From Conoideocrella luteorostrata (Eukaryota; Ascomycota; Sordariomycetes; Hypocreales; Clavicipitaceae): 64,000 nucleotides of DNA. Positions 12,179-25,102 of this stretch are shown here, piece by piece (position 1 is the first letter of the stretch; the number at the start of each line of letters is the position of its first letter). A model generated the notes under the pieces. That model worked only from the letters and a program-made list of their open reading frames with translations, was not told where the DNA came from and ran no database searches. Made by a program: the position numbers and the translations under genes. The stretch covers positions 1 through 64,000 of the forward strand of contig JASWJB010000183.1 in assembly GCA_032433595.1 (NCBI GenBank), given 5' to 3'.

Positions 12179-15100
12179 CGAATACTGGTGTAGATCATTG
12201 TGGAACGAAGCGAAAATGAGAGAGCCAGACCTGCATATACCACGTAGACGTAATCCTTGAGAGTTCAGGTTAGCAGGGACATCTTATGCTACTAGTAGAG
12301 TTGCCATAATGCCATTCAAAGATATCGTTCAGGCGGCGAATATGTGAATGGAGTCCGAAATTTTCGCAGTATGAAAGCAGAGCCCCAGCAGATGTTCGTA
12401 TTTGCGGTTAATGCGACTCATCATGTCATTAATTCCAGCCAGTTCCATCAGTTCTTGAATGCGCCGCTATATCAGATGACGCCTTCACTCCTCCTCGTCC
12501 TCGAAAACGAGGTGTACAAACGGACATCGTGTCGTATCAAGCAGAAGCACGACAACCCCCATTTCAGCTGGCGACGAAGAGTTGCTTGAGCAAACACAAA
12601 AAGACACGTTACTTCCGATGACGAAGCTCTTCTACGCCAATGAAGTGTTTATGTTGGATCTACTATTCAAGGGGGCGAAGATGATAGGTTTGGTACAATC
12701 CGAATTGGTAGTACAAACTGTCGAGGAGCTGACGTTCTGTGGGACTTTGTACAGCAAGGCCAACACTCCGGCTGGACGACGATATTGAATTCTGCGTAGT
12801 TAGTTTAATTTAATTTTTAAAATATTTTTTTATTATCACTACTTTCATTCTTTAGTCATTTTATTTTATCTTTCGTCCAAGAAACTATTTCATCATCGAC
12901 CGCCCGGTTCGACAGGTTTGGTCATCCGAGCACAAACGCCACATCCTACGTGTTTCGGCCGCTGCGAACCACCTCTCGCCGTCGATCGGCAGACGGTGGC
13001 TGTCACAAAATGTATGAGCGGAAAGAAGACCATCCGATACTGAGAGTTCTGTATTTTAAAATTGGCAGCACAGTAATAATGGTTATTACAGAATGAAACT
13101 TGTCCAGTCTGTTTACCGAACAAGAGTGATAGCCCGTCACACACCTTGGTGGGAGACTCTGTGTGGCCATGTGGTCACGCGTGGGCGCAAAGAGAGCTTC
13201 TTACTGGACATCAAATCACACAGAGCGAAGCCGCTCCGACATGAGGAAACCCCAGCCGAGCCAATACGTCTGTGGCCCCCGTCAGCTCCCCAGGTCAGGG
13301 CTGCGACTTCGGAGATGCTGACGGCGTGAGGGCAGAGGGTGCAATGGATGGACGAGTAACACTGTGGCTGCTATTCAGGGATTCCTGGTTGACAGGGCTC
13401 TAATTATGGCGCGAAAAGGAACCAGGACAGGACAGGACGTGATCGGTTCAGCCGCACTATAGCTACTTGTTCGACACCGTACAAAACAATTGCGTTAGTT
13501 CTCGTCGCCCGTCACCTTGATTCATTTCCAAGCGACGCACAACAATGGGCCATCATGGCCGCAGAGGTTTACTGGACGCCACCGACGTTCAACACGTCGT
13601 TGGGGGCTTGAATGTCCGGTTCATTCCGTCAAGAAAGACGCTCAAAATACGCCAGCCCTCGTGATGGGAGTTTCACGGCGCAAACACTGCGAATGGGCGG
13701 CTGTCTACTTTCGCTGTCACATCGACGATCAGTACATTCATTAAATTGCAGAACAGTAAGGAGTACGGAGTGCAGTAGGACAATTGTCCAATGTAGGCTG
13801 TGACCGGGTATGGAACATATGGAGAAACACGCCCCTAAGTCTTGGTCCCATGGGAGCCCATCGCACAATCCAACACGTCAGGTCTTCATCTGACACACCT
13901 GTTCGCTGACAGCAAACGATAAATCATACAGTTATTGGGGGGCACAGCAGATGAAATACAATACAACTCTGACTTGCATCACCCAACTTTCCAGCATCAG
14001 GGTGGTTTGAGGTTGAGTCAGATGCGTATTGTCGGACACGGCCCGTTCCCTAATGATTACAGCGTCAGCACGAGCGAGCTCTAATGGGCGAGGTCATTTC
14101 GGCGACAAGCTGGATGAAGTTGTAGCCGAATTGGGGGCTACGGGTGCCGGCGTTTTATTCGCTTAAACCAAACGTGCAGATTTCCGAGGAAATAGGGTAA
14201 CTATCTCGAACCGTGTTCCGAAGTCCTCCGGACTTCTTCGCTTGTTCCGTCGGAATGTCGCCATGGACACAACACGGTGGCCGACCATGTTCGTGATGGC
14301 GCACTTCAACACGAACACATGTACATAAGCAAAACGTGCTTTGACGTAAGCCACCGCATGCTTAATACCTACTACTCCGTATTCGGGCCCCCAATCTTCA
14401 ATGTTGGTTTAAATAATATCCCTGATCTTTTGTCGTTGGCATGATGGTTGTCGGGGTAAGCATCTCACCCCCACTACACGCATGGCCCCCAACTTAGCGA
14501 CGCGATCATCTGATGACGAGAAATGTCCGCCAAATTTATATTCGGTGAAGAGTCTGAGTAAGGCTGCTGGTTAATAGCAAAGAACCAAGTGTATGGCCGT
14601 TGCTGTTCTAGACTCATCTCATAGTGTGAGTCTGCACGGAGAGCCCGAGATATTGGTAAAAGCCATATCGAAGGCGCAATATAACTAGTGCCTTGGTGTG
14701 CTAGACACCAGCTGATCCGCTGCAGAATCGTCGATGGAAACGGTATCAGTCCGTTATGGTAGGGACTCAAATTAAACCTCCGGTGTTGTTTTCTAGCCAT
14801 GCCCTATAATGTGTCATGACAAGCACGGTTCCTCACTTGATATTTGTTCGTTCCCCTGTGGCTGGTTTTTCCTTGATATATTTAGGGTGCATATATTGTC
14901 TGTTGGGGTCAGCAATATTAGAATGATTCCTATCTCTTAACACAGGAGGGCTCCATGCACAGCAAGACTAAAATCTTGTGAGGAAAAAAAAAACGAAAAA
15001 CCTCACATTTTCTAGAGCAAGAGAGGCCATGTAGAAAGAGATGCTGCATCCTTCAGAGTATAATGGCTTACCGTACAACGCTCCGGAGTTTCGGTATGGT

Positions 15101-16453
15101 CGGATCCGAACCGCCTGAGAATACACGTGAAAGTGCTGCTTATGCATCAATTGCGAGGGGCGCCTGGTTGGATGGCTATTTTTACTCCGACTATTTCAAA
15201 TTACTGCTCCTTGGGGCGGCGGATTGTCTGCATCGTGGCACGAGCTCAACGCCCAATCTGCACTTACAACAGGTCATCTACAAAGACTGAACGGAGTACG
15301 TATATAGCAGTGGTTGAGGTCCGCCTACGACAAAACCGACGTGCCTTGCTAAGCAGCGTGGTATGTGAAGAGGAATGTCTGGCGTAACATGACCTAAATC
15401 GCTGCTCTGGGGCGGGTTTGACCGAACAACCAATATCCAGATGCGCTGTAAACGAATCCTAGAGTGAAGTTAACATCTGATTTTGTTCCAGAAACCGAAG
15501 TATAACTTGCCTCAGCCCCGGGGTGGAACAGGAGGAGTGTGTGCTGAGTGCCGGATGCTTGCAATAGCATCGCATCGGATTTTCATGTCGCATTTGGAAG
15601 GGCGGGAAGAGAGTTCGGCCAAACCTTATTGGCTTGCTCAGGATCTAACCCATTGGTCGAAAGATATCTGATCTAGTTTATTAATTTATTGATTAATGAA
15701 TTAATTTACAATACAGTACTCCGTACGCTACTTTGGAACAACCAGAGTCTCCTCCGTTCGGCCCATCTGGTCTGGTATCCGCCCGCAATTGATGCTGTGG
15801 ATCATTTGGCCGAGGACACCGCCGTCGTCTCCGTCGGTGCGGAGTGCCTCACTGTCGGACCGGCGTCGATTGGGAGGCTGAAAAGCCTTTCTTGGCTAAG
15901 AGGACTGACTCAAGTTCTTTGACATCTTCGAGAAGGAAAAAAAAATCGTCCTATCTTGCTCCGCAACTAACGTAGCGGGACGCGGATATCTGGGAATTGA
16001 CCGTTTTGCAGGGTTATGAGGTGCAAGACATAGAAATGGGAAAATGGAAGTGGTTTGAAGCCTGTAAAGTAATTAAATTAGTCCGCACAAGGCTCCATAT
16101 TGCACAGAGGTAATACATGCCCAAGGTGTGAAATTATCACGAACAACATTGGCGTTGATATTACAAAGACAAGTGACATGATTGCTTGTTTTGTTGATTG
16201 TGATGCTCACAAATGTGCCCTGTATCAAGCTGACTATACGATTCAACCAGAATCTACAGTCTTGAAATGGTGCAAGATCCTACTTGGCACTTGGTACTTG
16301 GCAGCCTGTAGGCAACGCCTGTTATTTGCCAGGTACGTACTCACAAACTGCAAGTGCTTCCTGCTTCGTGCCTACCTGTTCAAAAACAATACGTAGTACG
16401 TCGAAGCCAGCCAACTAATCAACGCGGATCCCTAATCTGAGTGAGGCAGGATA

Positions 16454-16476
16454 GAAGGAAGGAAGGAAGGAAGGAA
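16454..16476. repeat. (GAAG)n microsatellite
   Basis: Nearly six perfect tandem copies of a four-base GAAG unit in non-coding DNA. Expected to be length-variable between strains. Confidence 0.9.
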
Positions 16477-16576
16477 TCGGTACCTGACCACTGCTGCTTG
16501 GGTAATGTGATTGTGTGAATACAGCGGGGCTGTGGACGCAGTACCAGCAGCTGCCCAATTCGCGGGCGGGTCGAAG

Positions 16577-16633
16577 TTGAATTGCCGCTGCATGCTCCGC
16601 ATACCATCCAAATGCCTTTGGATGGCAATTCAA
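16577..16633. repeat. Nested inverted repeats
   Basis: Outer arms TTGAATTGCC (16577-16586) and GGCAATTCAA (16624-16633) are perfect reverse complements. Inside them CCATCCAAA (16604-16612) and TTTGGATGG (16617-16625) form a second perfect hairpin with a four-base loop. The two structures share two bases, so they are alternative folds. Possibly the remains of a small mobile element or an RNA structure. Confidence 0.7.
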
Positions 16634-19600
16634 TTTATTTGTCGAATAATAGACAATTACAATGGCTACAATAAATAGACTTGCCCTAGTGTTTATTTTC
16701 TTGACATTTAAATGCATTATCTCGACGTGTCACTTTTTCTTGTTTTCGCTCGCCCTTGGCAAAAGCAAGACGTAGCAATCAGCCATTGACGTTTATCTGT
16801 TTCAATTCCAGCCACGCCAGCAAGCCCCAAACCCCATAACTCACAATAAAGCACACCATTAGTTATGCATTATCGAGGTGGTCAAGTGGTAATAGTGTGT
16901 CACCTCAGCCGCCCTCTGGGGCTTGACCCAGACGATCTGACAAACTCGATCCTGCAGTCAGCGAGGCAACACACTTCGCCTATCAGCCATCTATGACACA
17001 CGCACAAGCCTAGCCTCACCTGGCGTTCGCGCTGTTGACGGGATATTGCAACGGGAGTACGGAGTGGTTATACTCCATAGAGTTCAAGCTTGGCTCTAGC
17101 CAGTGAGTGACTTTTAGTCTCGTTGCCGCCGTCCACGGCCCGGCACATTCCATAGGCGATTCCATACCTGGAAGCTTGTGCCGTCAAGGCGCCATCGATC
17201 TCTCTGTCACTGTCAGGTTCGGACGGGTACCGTGCCTAAGTCGACGCGGAGATAAAAGGCAAAATACCAAGTGCTCCTTACTGTCAATCTGCTTCGAACC
17301 CTTGCGTCTGGTTGCAAGCACTTTCCCGTTTTTTATTTTTTTTAATTTTTTTTAGACAAGCGTACAAGGAAATGGCTGCACAAAACCCTTCTTTTGATTC
17401 AAGGCACTACTTAAAATGATGTGTTTGGGGCTTGTCTATGACAGCATAGCATACCTAGGCAGCTGGACGGTTTATCAGAATCGCCGACGCAGGAACTGCC
17501 CGTATTCAGTTGAGAATGATGAGAGGTGATAGCGTCAGGCATCTATCAACACCCCTCAGACAGCAGAAAGGCATAGCAGTGATCGCCCTTGGCTGTACTC
17601 TGGTTAATATCTCGTTAGCCGCATCAATGCAGCCCTCTGGCGCGTCTTCGCGTTTACAATACACGCACGCGTGTTTCTTTTGGCCTCTGTCGTCCTGGTC
17701 ACTTTATGTCTCTCGGAAGGGGCTTTGGATCAAAAACCTTCGTCGTTGTGCGGCAAAGTGGGTGTGGTGTCAGTCTTGTCTGGTTGACCCCCTTGCTGCC
17801 CTCACTGTTGTTCGCCACAGCCGACCTCTTTCGGGGGTCTCTCATGGTTGAGACATGCCTTATGTTCTGAGATTGATGGACATGCAAAAGCTAAATGCCA
17901 TGATTGCCCGTTAATTGCCATGGCGCAATGGCAATCTGAGTGGCTCTACAGATTGGCTGCGAGGTTTCACCCTCGCATAGAAAGCAAAAAAGAAACTGTC
18001 AAGCCTACCAACGGTCCGTTGCGCATCCGCACTAACGACGGAGACGGTTTATCCTCCGCAATCTGTACATCCCCCCAACAGGCATATTGAGCTACGAAGG
18101 ACAACCGCGCCTTATAATTTCAACGTGGCGCGTGAACGAAACGTATCGTGGTACTCGGCGCAAAGTACTCCGTCAGGTCCCATTGAGCGAACATTCAAGA
18201 TAGCTGCCTGGCGACTATTCTTGCTATTAGAATACCTGTCGCAGTGGCGGGAAGGGGGTACATCCTACCCTCAAGTGCAAAATCCTATTCCTAATCTAAC
18301 GGAACAGACATCAATAAAGCCGGTTCGCCACTGGCGGCCGAAGAAGACAATCCGAGAACCAACCAGCCAACTTTGTCAAATGGCCGTCCTTCTCCTCCGT
18401 TGGAGGAGTGTTGGTGTGGAAAGTAGCTACAGTACCATACCATACTGCTCAGAGCACCCCTTGCTTCCTGGGGTTGGGGGTTGGGTCGTCAGAATCTCGC
18501 TGAGCAAGGCCATCCATCAAAAGAAAAGGTGTGGTGTGTTTTCTCGAGAAAACAACAGTAAACCCAGTTCCAACCATCTGGGCAGGCCGTGAGACAGTCA
18601 ACACTATTTACTGTGCCTGGTTTCTGACCCGCCGCTGTGTCACGGACCAAGACATGGCCCCGTTTGCAGGTCTTTACTTTTTGTACTCCGTACTAGTGTA
18701 TAATACTAATAATCCAAGTGCAAACGCAGTCACCGGACACCTGAATTTGTCTGAAGTGCTCGCCCACAATGACCTATCACAAAAACTAAAAGTGACTGGT
18801 TGCATCTACGATCGTTCCAGTGGTACGGTTGATCGATGCATGGAAAATCCGATTTCCAGCTGCCCCCGTCACTCTGCCAGCCATTATTTTCGGCATCTAT
18901 CCCTTATTGAGACTGGCCAGCTTTATGTCGTCCTCACACGAGCCCTGCAACCCACCTGCCCTGCTCTGCCGAACTTGTGCCAGGGAAGCAAGCTGGTGAG
19001 AAATGAAGCGTCCAGGGATGAATACCACCACCACCAACAGAAGTTTCAGACCATATTCTGAACTGTGACCTGTCTCCTTTAGCATGCCTCCGTCAACAAT
19101 ATAGCTATGTGTTGTACTCTGTACGATGCAGAGCTTCTCGCACAGCTGAAAACGGGCCGAAATCTGTGCGCTGCCCTGTCGCATTCGGGATTGCTATTCC
19201 ATTTTTATGAATCAATTGGCTCGACCTTGCTTTTGTGCTGGGTCACTGTCCGCAGAGCCATTGCAGCTTGTGTTCTTTGGAACACCTTACTTATTGCAGT
19301 CTTTATCGCGGCTCGACTAATACTACTATGACCCATGGAATAATACACGCGGGTACTAACACCTCCGTTGTCTACGGAGTTTTCCGTACATTCAGAGCGA
19401 CAAGGAAGCTTCGTCACTTCGGAAGGGAGGGGGAGGGGGCTAAATCCACGAATGAAAAACATTAGTACTGCGTATACGGAGTAGTCGCTCTGAATGTCGA
19501 ATCAGAGCCAATGGAGGGCGGGTTTGGTCCCCAGGCGTGTCGGGTGGCTGCATTCCTATTCGTCATTTCTTGAGCCTGTGGTCAGGCCAGATGACCTCCG

Positions 19601-22600
19601 AAAGCTATTTTCATTGCCGCGATTGGACGATGCTGGCTTCAGCTACATTTTCTTGCCTTGCCAATGGTGGCCTTAGATTGCTTGGCTGCTTTGACATGCA
19701 GTGCTGCAAACGTGATCGCTGCACGAAATTATAGCTGAACAGCCTGCACCGGTGATGGCCACAAGCTAAAATTACATTCGTTTTACATGCAACCCTTGCA
19801 GTGGTTTGGCTTGTACCAGTTGTATCAGAGGAAGAAAGAAAGAAATCGAACAGTCATTTCCGAGCATTACTCAGCCACCCGGGGATTCCAGCCAAAAAGC
19901 GAGAAAGAGCTAAAAAATCCGGGGAACAGGGGGTCGGTCTCCGCCAGCCAGCGCCGATCAGCGCTCACCTGCCGGCGCCACCCGCATTGCCGGTGGCAGA
20001 GGACCGGCAAATTGAAGAGCAGCACGAGCAGCAAGGGCAGGCAGCAAGAGTCGATGTCGCCTCTGATATGTCGACGCAGGAAGTTTGCATTTTCGACGAA
20101 CCTAAGAATTGGGAACTTGATTTTCTATCAGGCCAGCAGGCTTAGTCGGTAGCCGAAGCGTGACAGCGCGTGCTCTGCATAGGGCCGCGCATGAAGAGAG
20201 AGATTGGATAGCATGGTCGACTCATGCCAATTGTAGCCGGGATACTCCATTTATTCATGCTTTTCCTCCTAGTACGGAGTGTGGAGAGCCAAAACATAGC
20301 GCAAGGTAAATTATTATCCTGCCAGTGCCTGCATAGTACGGAGGACAGAGAAGGGAGTAAGCTGAGGTCGACTTTACGCCTCGGAGCGTCGTTTATGACG
20401 TTCGCGACGACTAGTCAACCAGACAAACCGTCCGTCAGGAGCTATGCTTCGTGTTGTGTCTACTCCGTACTTTTTCCCTTCTCCAAGATTGTCTAGGTCC
20501 TTACCGTCTGTTGATGAGCTTTGGACGCACAGAGCACACTTCTTAGTGCCCTTTCCCTTTGTTTTTCCTATGACTTTGTTAAAGTATTGCGAACAAAGCC
20601 AAACTCATGTACGGAGTATAAGTGCATGGAGTCCGTTACTGGAGGCCAAGCTACCCCATGCAGGAGAAGTAATATGAGGCTGATTCTGCCACTCGCTTCC
20701 AACAAACAAGCGACAACAGTCGGGAATGCTGAAAGTACATATCACATTTGAAGACCAGTGGGTTTTATGCCCCCAACGCCCACCAACTTTTAGACTTGTT
20801 TCCTCACTGCAACTCGTCTCGGAGGGCGAACTAGCCAGCGGTGGTGGCGCTACGAATTCCATTGCGGCGGAAGAGCATCCGGTGGGGGGACCCCGCTGGG
20901 ATTACGAATAACTAGAGCCAACACCACAACTTCAGCCGTATGAATTGCTTTAGCGATGACGACCCAAAAAAAATTAAAAATTACAAAAAAAATTACAAAA
21001 TGAACGTAGACGATTGTGTAGATTCCTTTTGCCTGCTCGCCCGCCGCCACCTCATCGGCGCTATTGGCAGTGTGACTATTTTTCCGGCCATGTAGCGTCG
21101 GTACCGATCCCGTTGGGCTCTGACAGCAATAGCGGGAATTGACAGGGCATAGCAACTGACGGAATTGACCTCTATTGGGGAGTAATCGCAGCTATTGCTG
21201 TACTATATTCGCCGTAGGCAGGCGATATGAGCTGGATTCGATTGTTACTTACTGTACCTCCGAGCCTGTACTGCGTACATCACGAGGGTTCTTCTTTTTG
21301 AGTGGCGCTCTGCGTCGGAAATGAAGGATCTATCTATTGCGGGAGTCGTTTGTTAAGTACTCAGCAGACTGTGTCCGGTACAATGGACTGGACGCAGTCG
21401 AAAGGACTCGATATTTATTTGTTGGTCTTCTGTTGGAAATGACAAGTCAAACGAGTGCAAAAACAATTACACTGGTGCAGCCGCTCTGACCGCCAAAAGC
21501 AAGAATAGCCGGTCCGCCCATTGTCAGGCGATGAAGCCTTGATGCGTTGGCAGTACCAGCGCTTAGCGTTCTCAGGGCCTGCTGACTCCCCTTGTTATTG
21601 CTCGGGCTGGGCCAAAGTGCTCCCCTAAGGCCGCCCTCGGCTCAGCGCCTCGGTAATTCAGGCAAAGAAAGCACCCGTACGGGGTGCAGCCCAGCCCGTG
21701 CCAACATGGCAGACTACGGAGTACCACCAACTCACGATGCGTCTTCAATGTGCTGCTAGACGAGCGCCATCGTCTACCTCAAACATCAAGGGCTTTTCAC
21801 AGGGACGACGCACAAGATGTGCCGAGCTTGGGGCCACGGAACAGGCTGCCATGGTCACCCAGCGCTGCCCCGTGTCAAAGCCACTGATGGAAACGCATTC
21901 CCGTCCGAAACAGACGGAAAGCGCAGGTGACCATCAACGTGCCAGAAGGACGCTTGGGGACATGATGACTGACCATTTTTGCTGCGCTGGCACCGACAGT
22001 TCGGGCGGGATGGTCAGGCTGACTTTCGCAGACCAGACCCTCGTAGGGCCCATCAGCAAGACCCTGATAATCTTGCCCGATACAGCCAGACCCCCAGCAT
22101 CCCCAGAATCTCCCCGCAGTCCGCAGTGTGAATCACGACACGAGGTGACGAGTCTCCCCCCCGGTCTGGCTGGGGTCGAGCTGGCATTCAAAGTGCTGAG
22201 TGAATCAGCGCTGTGAGGAGGTCGCTGCGAGATTGGTGGCGCGCAGATATAGTCGGCAAGCCGCCATTGCTTGGATTGATCCTCATGATTTTATTCCAGT
22301 CAGTTGAATCTCGCCAGGGCTCGCTTTTACTGGTCCGCATCACACGGTTGGCTCGCGAAATGTCGACAAGTTTGTGGACGAGACACAGCACTTGCCGGGC
22401 GCAGCAGAGCCGATCAGTCAGTGTCAGCAAAAAGAGCTGTCTCAGCACTGCGATTGTCCGGCCGCAAGGCTTTTTTGGGGGGGTTTTTGGCTCAATGCGG
22501 CAGATCTGGGGGACCCTGGAGGCCAATTGGCACGGCATTCAGCATTCGTAGGTGATTGAGTTGCGCCACAAGGTCAGCAGGCCGGTGTGTTGGAGCCACT

Positions 22601-24499
22601 GAGAGCATGGCACCAAGGATCGGAACCGGAGGCCCAGGGTTGACAGCCAATTGATTCCTCATCTGGTACTGGAGGCACGCTGCATCCAGGCGCAGGCCAA
22701 CCACTCCAGCCTGTCAGAATCAATTGGCTTTTGTGCTTTTCATGCCCTCGACCTGAACAGCACAATCCATTCGCTCTGAATATGCGCCAAGTAACGAGGC
22801 GAGAGACGGAGCCAATTGACTGGCAATCACCGTGCTCACCTGACGAGGTGTTTTATTATAACGGTAGACCGTGATATTGACGAGTGAGTGATGATGATTA
22901 TCGTCAGCCAGCAACCCTGGCGATATCATTCGTGTAAGGCAATTCAGATAATATAGCATACTCGAGCTCACTATTGGATTCCTGAGGTGCGACCCCGTAT
23001 ATCGTGCCAGCCGATATTAACCCCCCCCCCTTGTTAGTTTGGACAGTACGAGACGGCCGGCTGCCTCATTCGAGGTGCGTGCCCGGTAACAAACTGACAA
23101 CGTGACTCGCACGAAAACACTGTTTTAGGATGGATTGCTCTACAGTACCGTATTGTACGCAGAATACGGAGTACTGAGTTGCAAAATCCCCCGTACTCCG
23201 TACTCGTCCCCGTGTGTATTACCTTTGCCTGAAGTGGCGGCCTGAGCGAAGACATGGCCCCGGAGTCGTCACCCGGCGTCCCGGTGTATTCTGAATCAGT
23301 GTGAATAGGCGCGATTATTTGCCCGAATGTATTCCGTGCTAACACACAATACTTGGGCCCAACGCGATTGTTGGATACACGGTAACTCGAGCACAATGAA
23401 TAATGGAGATGATTGATTGACTGTGCTGCTTCATTCCTGAGAAGGCGCTTGGTTCTTTTTGCCAGGAGAAATCCGGACCAGAAGCGTCACCTAATTCCAG
23501 GTACGTCCTCTAGCACCCGCGTGCGTGCATCCTGACGTGCTGGCTCCGTTTCGACCATCACGCGTGACTGCCAGTTGTTCGAGATCACGGGGAGCTGCCC
23601 GTTGCAGCAAAGCTTGAGATTGTCCACGACGGTTGGTGCGAAAAGTGATGTGGGAGGCACTAAGTGTTCCCGGCCGGTCCCCAGTAAGAGACGGACAGGA
23701 CCGCTTCCAGACTGTGACAAACCGGTCTGGGCAGTGAGCCGTTTGTGATTGGGGCAAAATGCAAAATACATTACACAAAGGGGCCTCGGTGACGGACAGC
23801 CGAAACGGAGGTGGAAAACCCACCCATCACATGATGGAAGAGAGTCCACAGGCTAATTGCCCTCTGCGTTCAGATGTTTCTTGGGGATCTTGGCCGGCTA
23901 CAGTGACAGCGTAGAGAGGAGCATTACAGGGCAGAAAAAGCAGGGCAAGGTAGGGCAAGGCAGGGCTAGCTCGCTCAGGCACTTCAAGGGGGTGAAAACG
24001 AGGTGCAGCCTAAAGAGGCTTAGTCGTACAGATATCAACTAAACTCATAAAGGCAGTCATGCCTCTGTTGACAAAAGCCGACGTGGCAAGGTGCTACCGT
24101 TTGAGGCATAGTCAGTTCAGATCACGCTGACTGCAATGACAGCGAATGCTCCGGGGGCAGACGCTGGCCGTCCCTCACGCACGCCCCCTTCGCACGCCTC
24201 CCCTACTGCTCTCGGGACACCGGACTTTTGGGGGCCTGGAATTCTAGTAAGAGCGCGAGCGTTACTGATCACAAGAGAGGATCTGACCGTTTTGCAGCAA
24301 CGCAGGCCTTTGCCCCCCCCGTGAGGAAGGAATACCCCAGGACTGCGTTTGCGCCTCCGGTACACAGCATCGGCACCTTTGCTGGCTTTTTCACACCCCA
24401 CACTGAGGCGCGCTCTCACGCCCTCTCCCTCGCCCCCCCAGTACGTACCACATGGCTCCAACCCTTGCTTGTGCTGGTTGGGTCCAGAGTTACATCCAC

Positions 24500-25102
24500 A
24501 CCACGACTCACTCCCTTGGGCTCACTTTCCCACCATCCCACCTTCCTAGTCATTTGCTATTCCCACCTTCATTCATAACTATATCCTCTTCCCCAGACAC
24601 CCTTTCTACTACCTCTCTTGTCTCCATCATTCTCTCCGCATTGCATACCAAAGCGACCTCTGCGACTAGACAACTCATATTCTCCAAGAAATATATCTTC
24701 TCTCTCAAGAGTCGCCATTCATTCTCACCCATTGAGCAACCAGCGTATTCCTTGGTTCCGCCATTCAAACGCCCCCGGTAATAACCCACGCCTTTGCATA
24801 GAGCCACTCGTGCCGCATCTCGAGGCAGAATAAGAAGCTCTCTTTTCGCGTCTCGAATTCCGCGAATTGGTGCATCAACCGCTTTCTCAGTCCCAATAGC
24901 CTTCGACTTTCGGACTTTGCGAGTCGTCAGAAACTTTTTTCTCGCGTCAAGCGTCCCGCATTGTCCAATATAAGCTGCCACACAAGTCGCCTTTTGACAG
25001 CGGCGAGGCAAGCTTCCTCCGGTATCTTCGACCGCCCATCTTCATCCACCAACAGTCCCCCTGATTACACCTGCTTGAAACACTCGGGGATATTCGGCAG
25101 CG
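24500..25102 (+). promoter_or_regulatory. Pyrimidine-rich promoter/leader of the DUF1752 gene
   Basis: The 600 bp before the ATG at 25103 are markedly C/T-rich (for example CTCTCTCAAGAGTCGCC near 24700), as in leaders of expressed fungal genes. Several short upstream frames are possible. I could not fix a transcription start or a TATA box. Confidence 0.5.

Larger units (their letters stand above)
4931..13750. other. Lower-GC, motif-free block with broken reading frames
   Basis: An 8.8 kb stretch with no copy of the palindromic motif that is common on both sides. A sampled line near 8.1 kb is about 40% GC, against about 55% near 3.3 kb. Three stretches on the minus strand read like protein until they meet stops; they are listed separately. 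No intact gene is visible. I infer a decayed, possibly RIP-mutated segment. Confidence 0.4.
13751..25102. other. Long non-coding stretch rich in the palindromic motif
   Basis: About 11 kb with no gene I can support. The longest frames (18125-18592, 18531-19061, 21698-22216, plus strand) lack any recognisable domain. Motif copies occur near 14374, 15716, 18685, 19473, 20461, 20612, 21715, 23165 and 23195. An AT island lies at 15676-15712 and A-tracts at 20966-21000. The last 500 bp are the C/T-rich leader of the next gene. Confidence 0.55.

Noticed and set aside
16870..16975. tRNA-like stretch (GTGGTCAAGTGGTAATAG)
   Set aside because: Resembles a D-arm, but there is no TTCRA-type T-loop, no acceptor-stem pairing and no plausible anticodon arm.
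18125..19061. Two overlapping ORFs of 155 and 176 codons
   Set aside because: No domain, no intron signals that extend them, and composition like the surrounding non-coding DNA.
21698..22216. 172-codon plus-strand ORF
   Set aside because: No recognised motif; frames on both strands are open here because of high GC.
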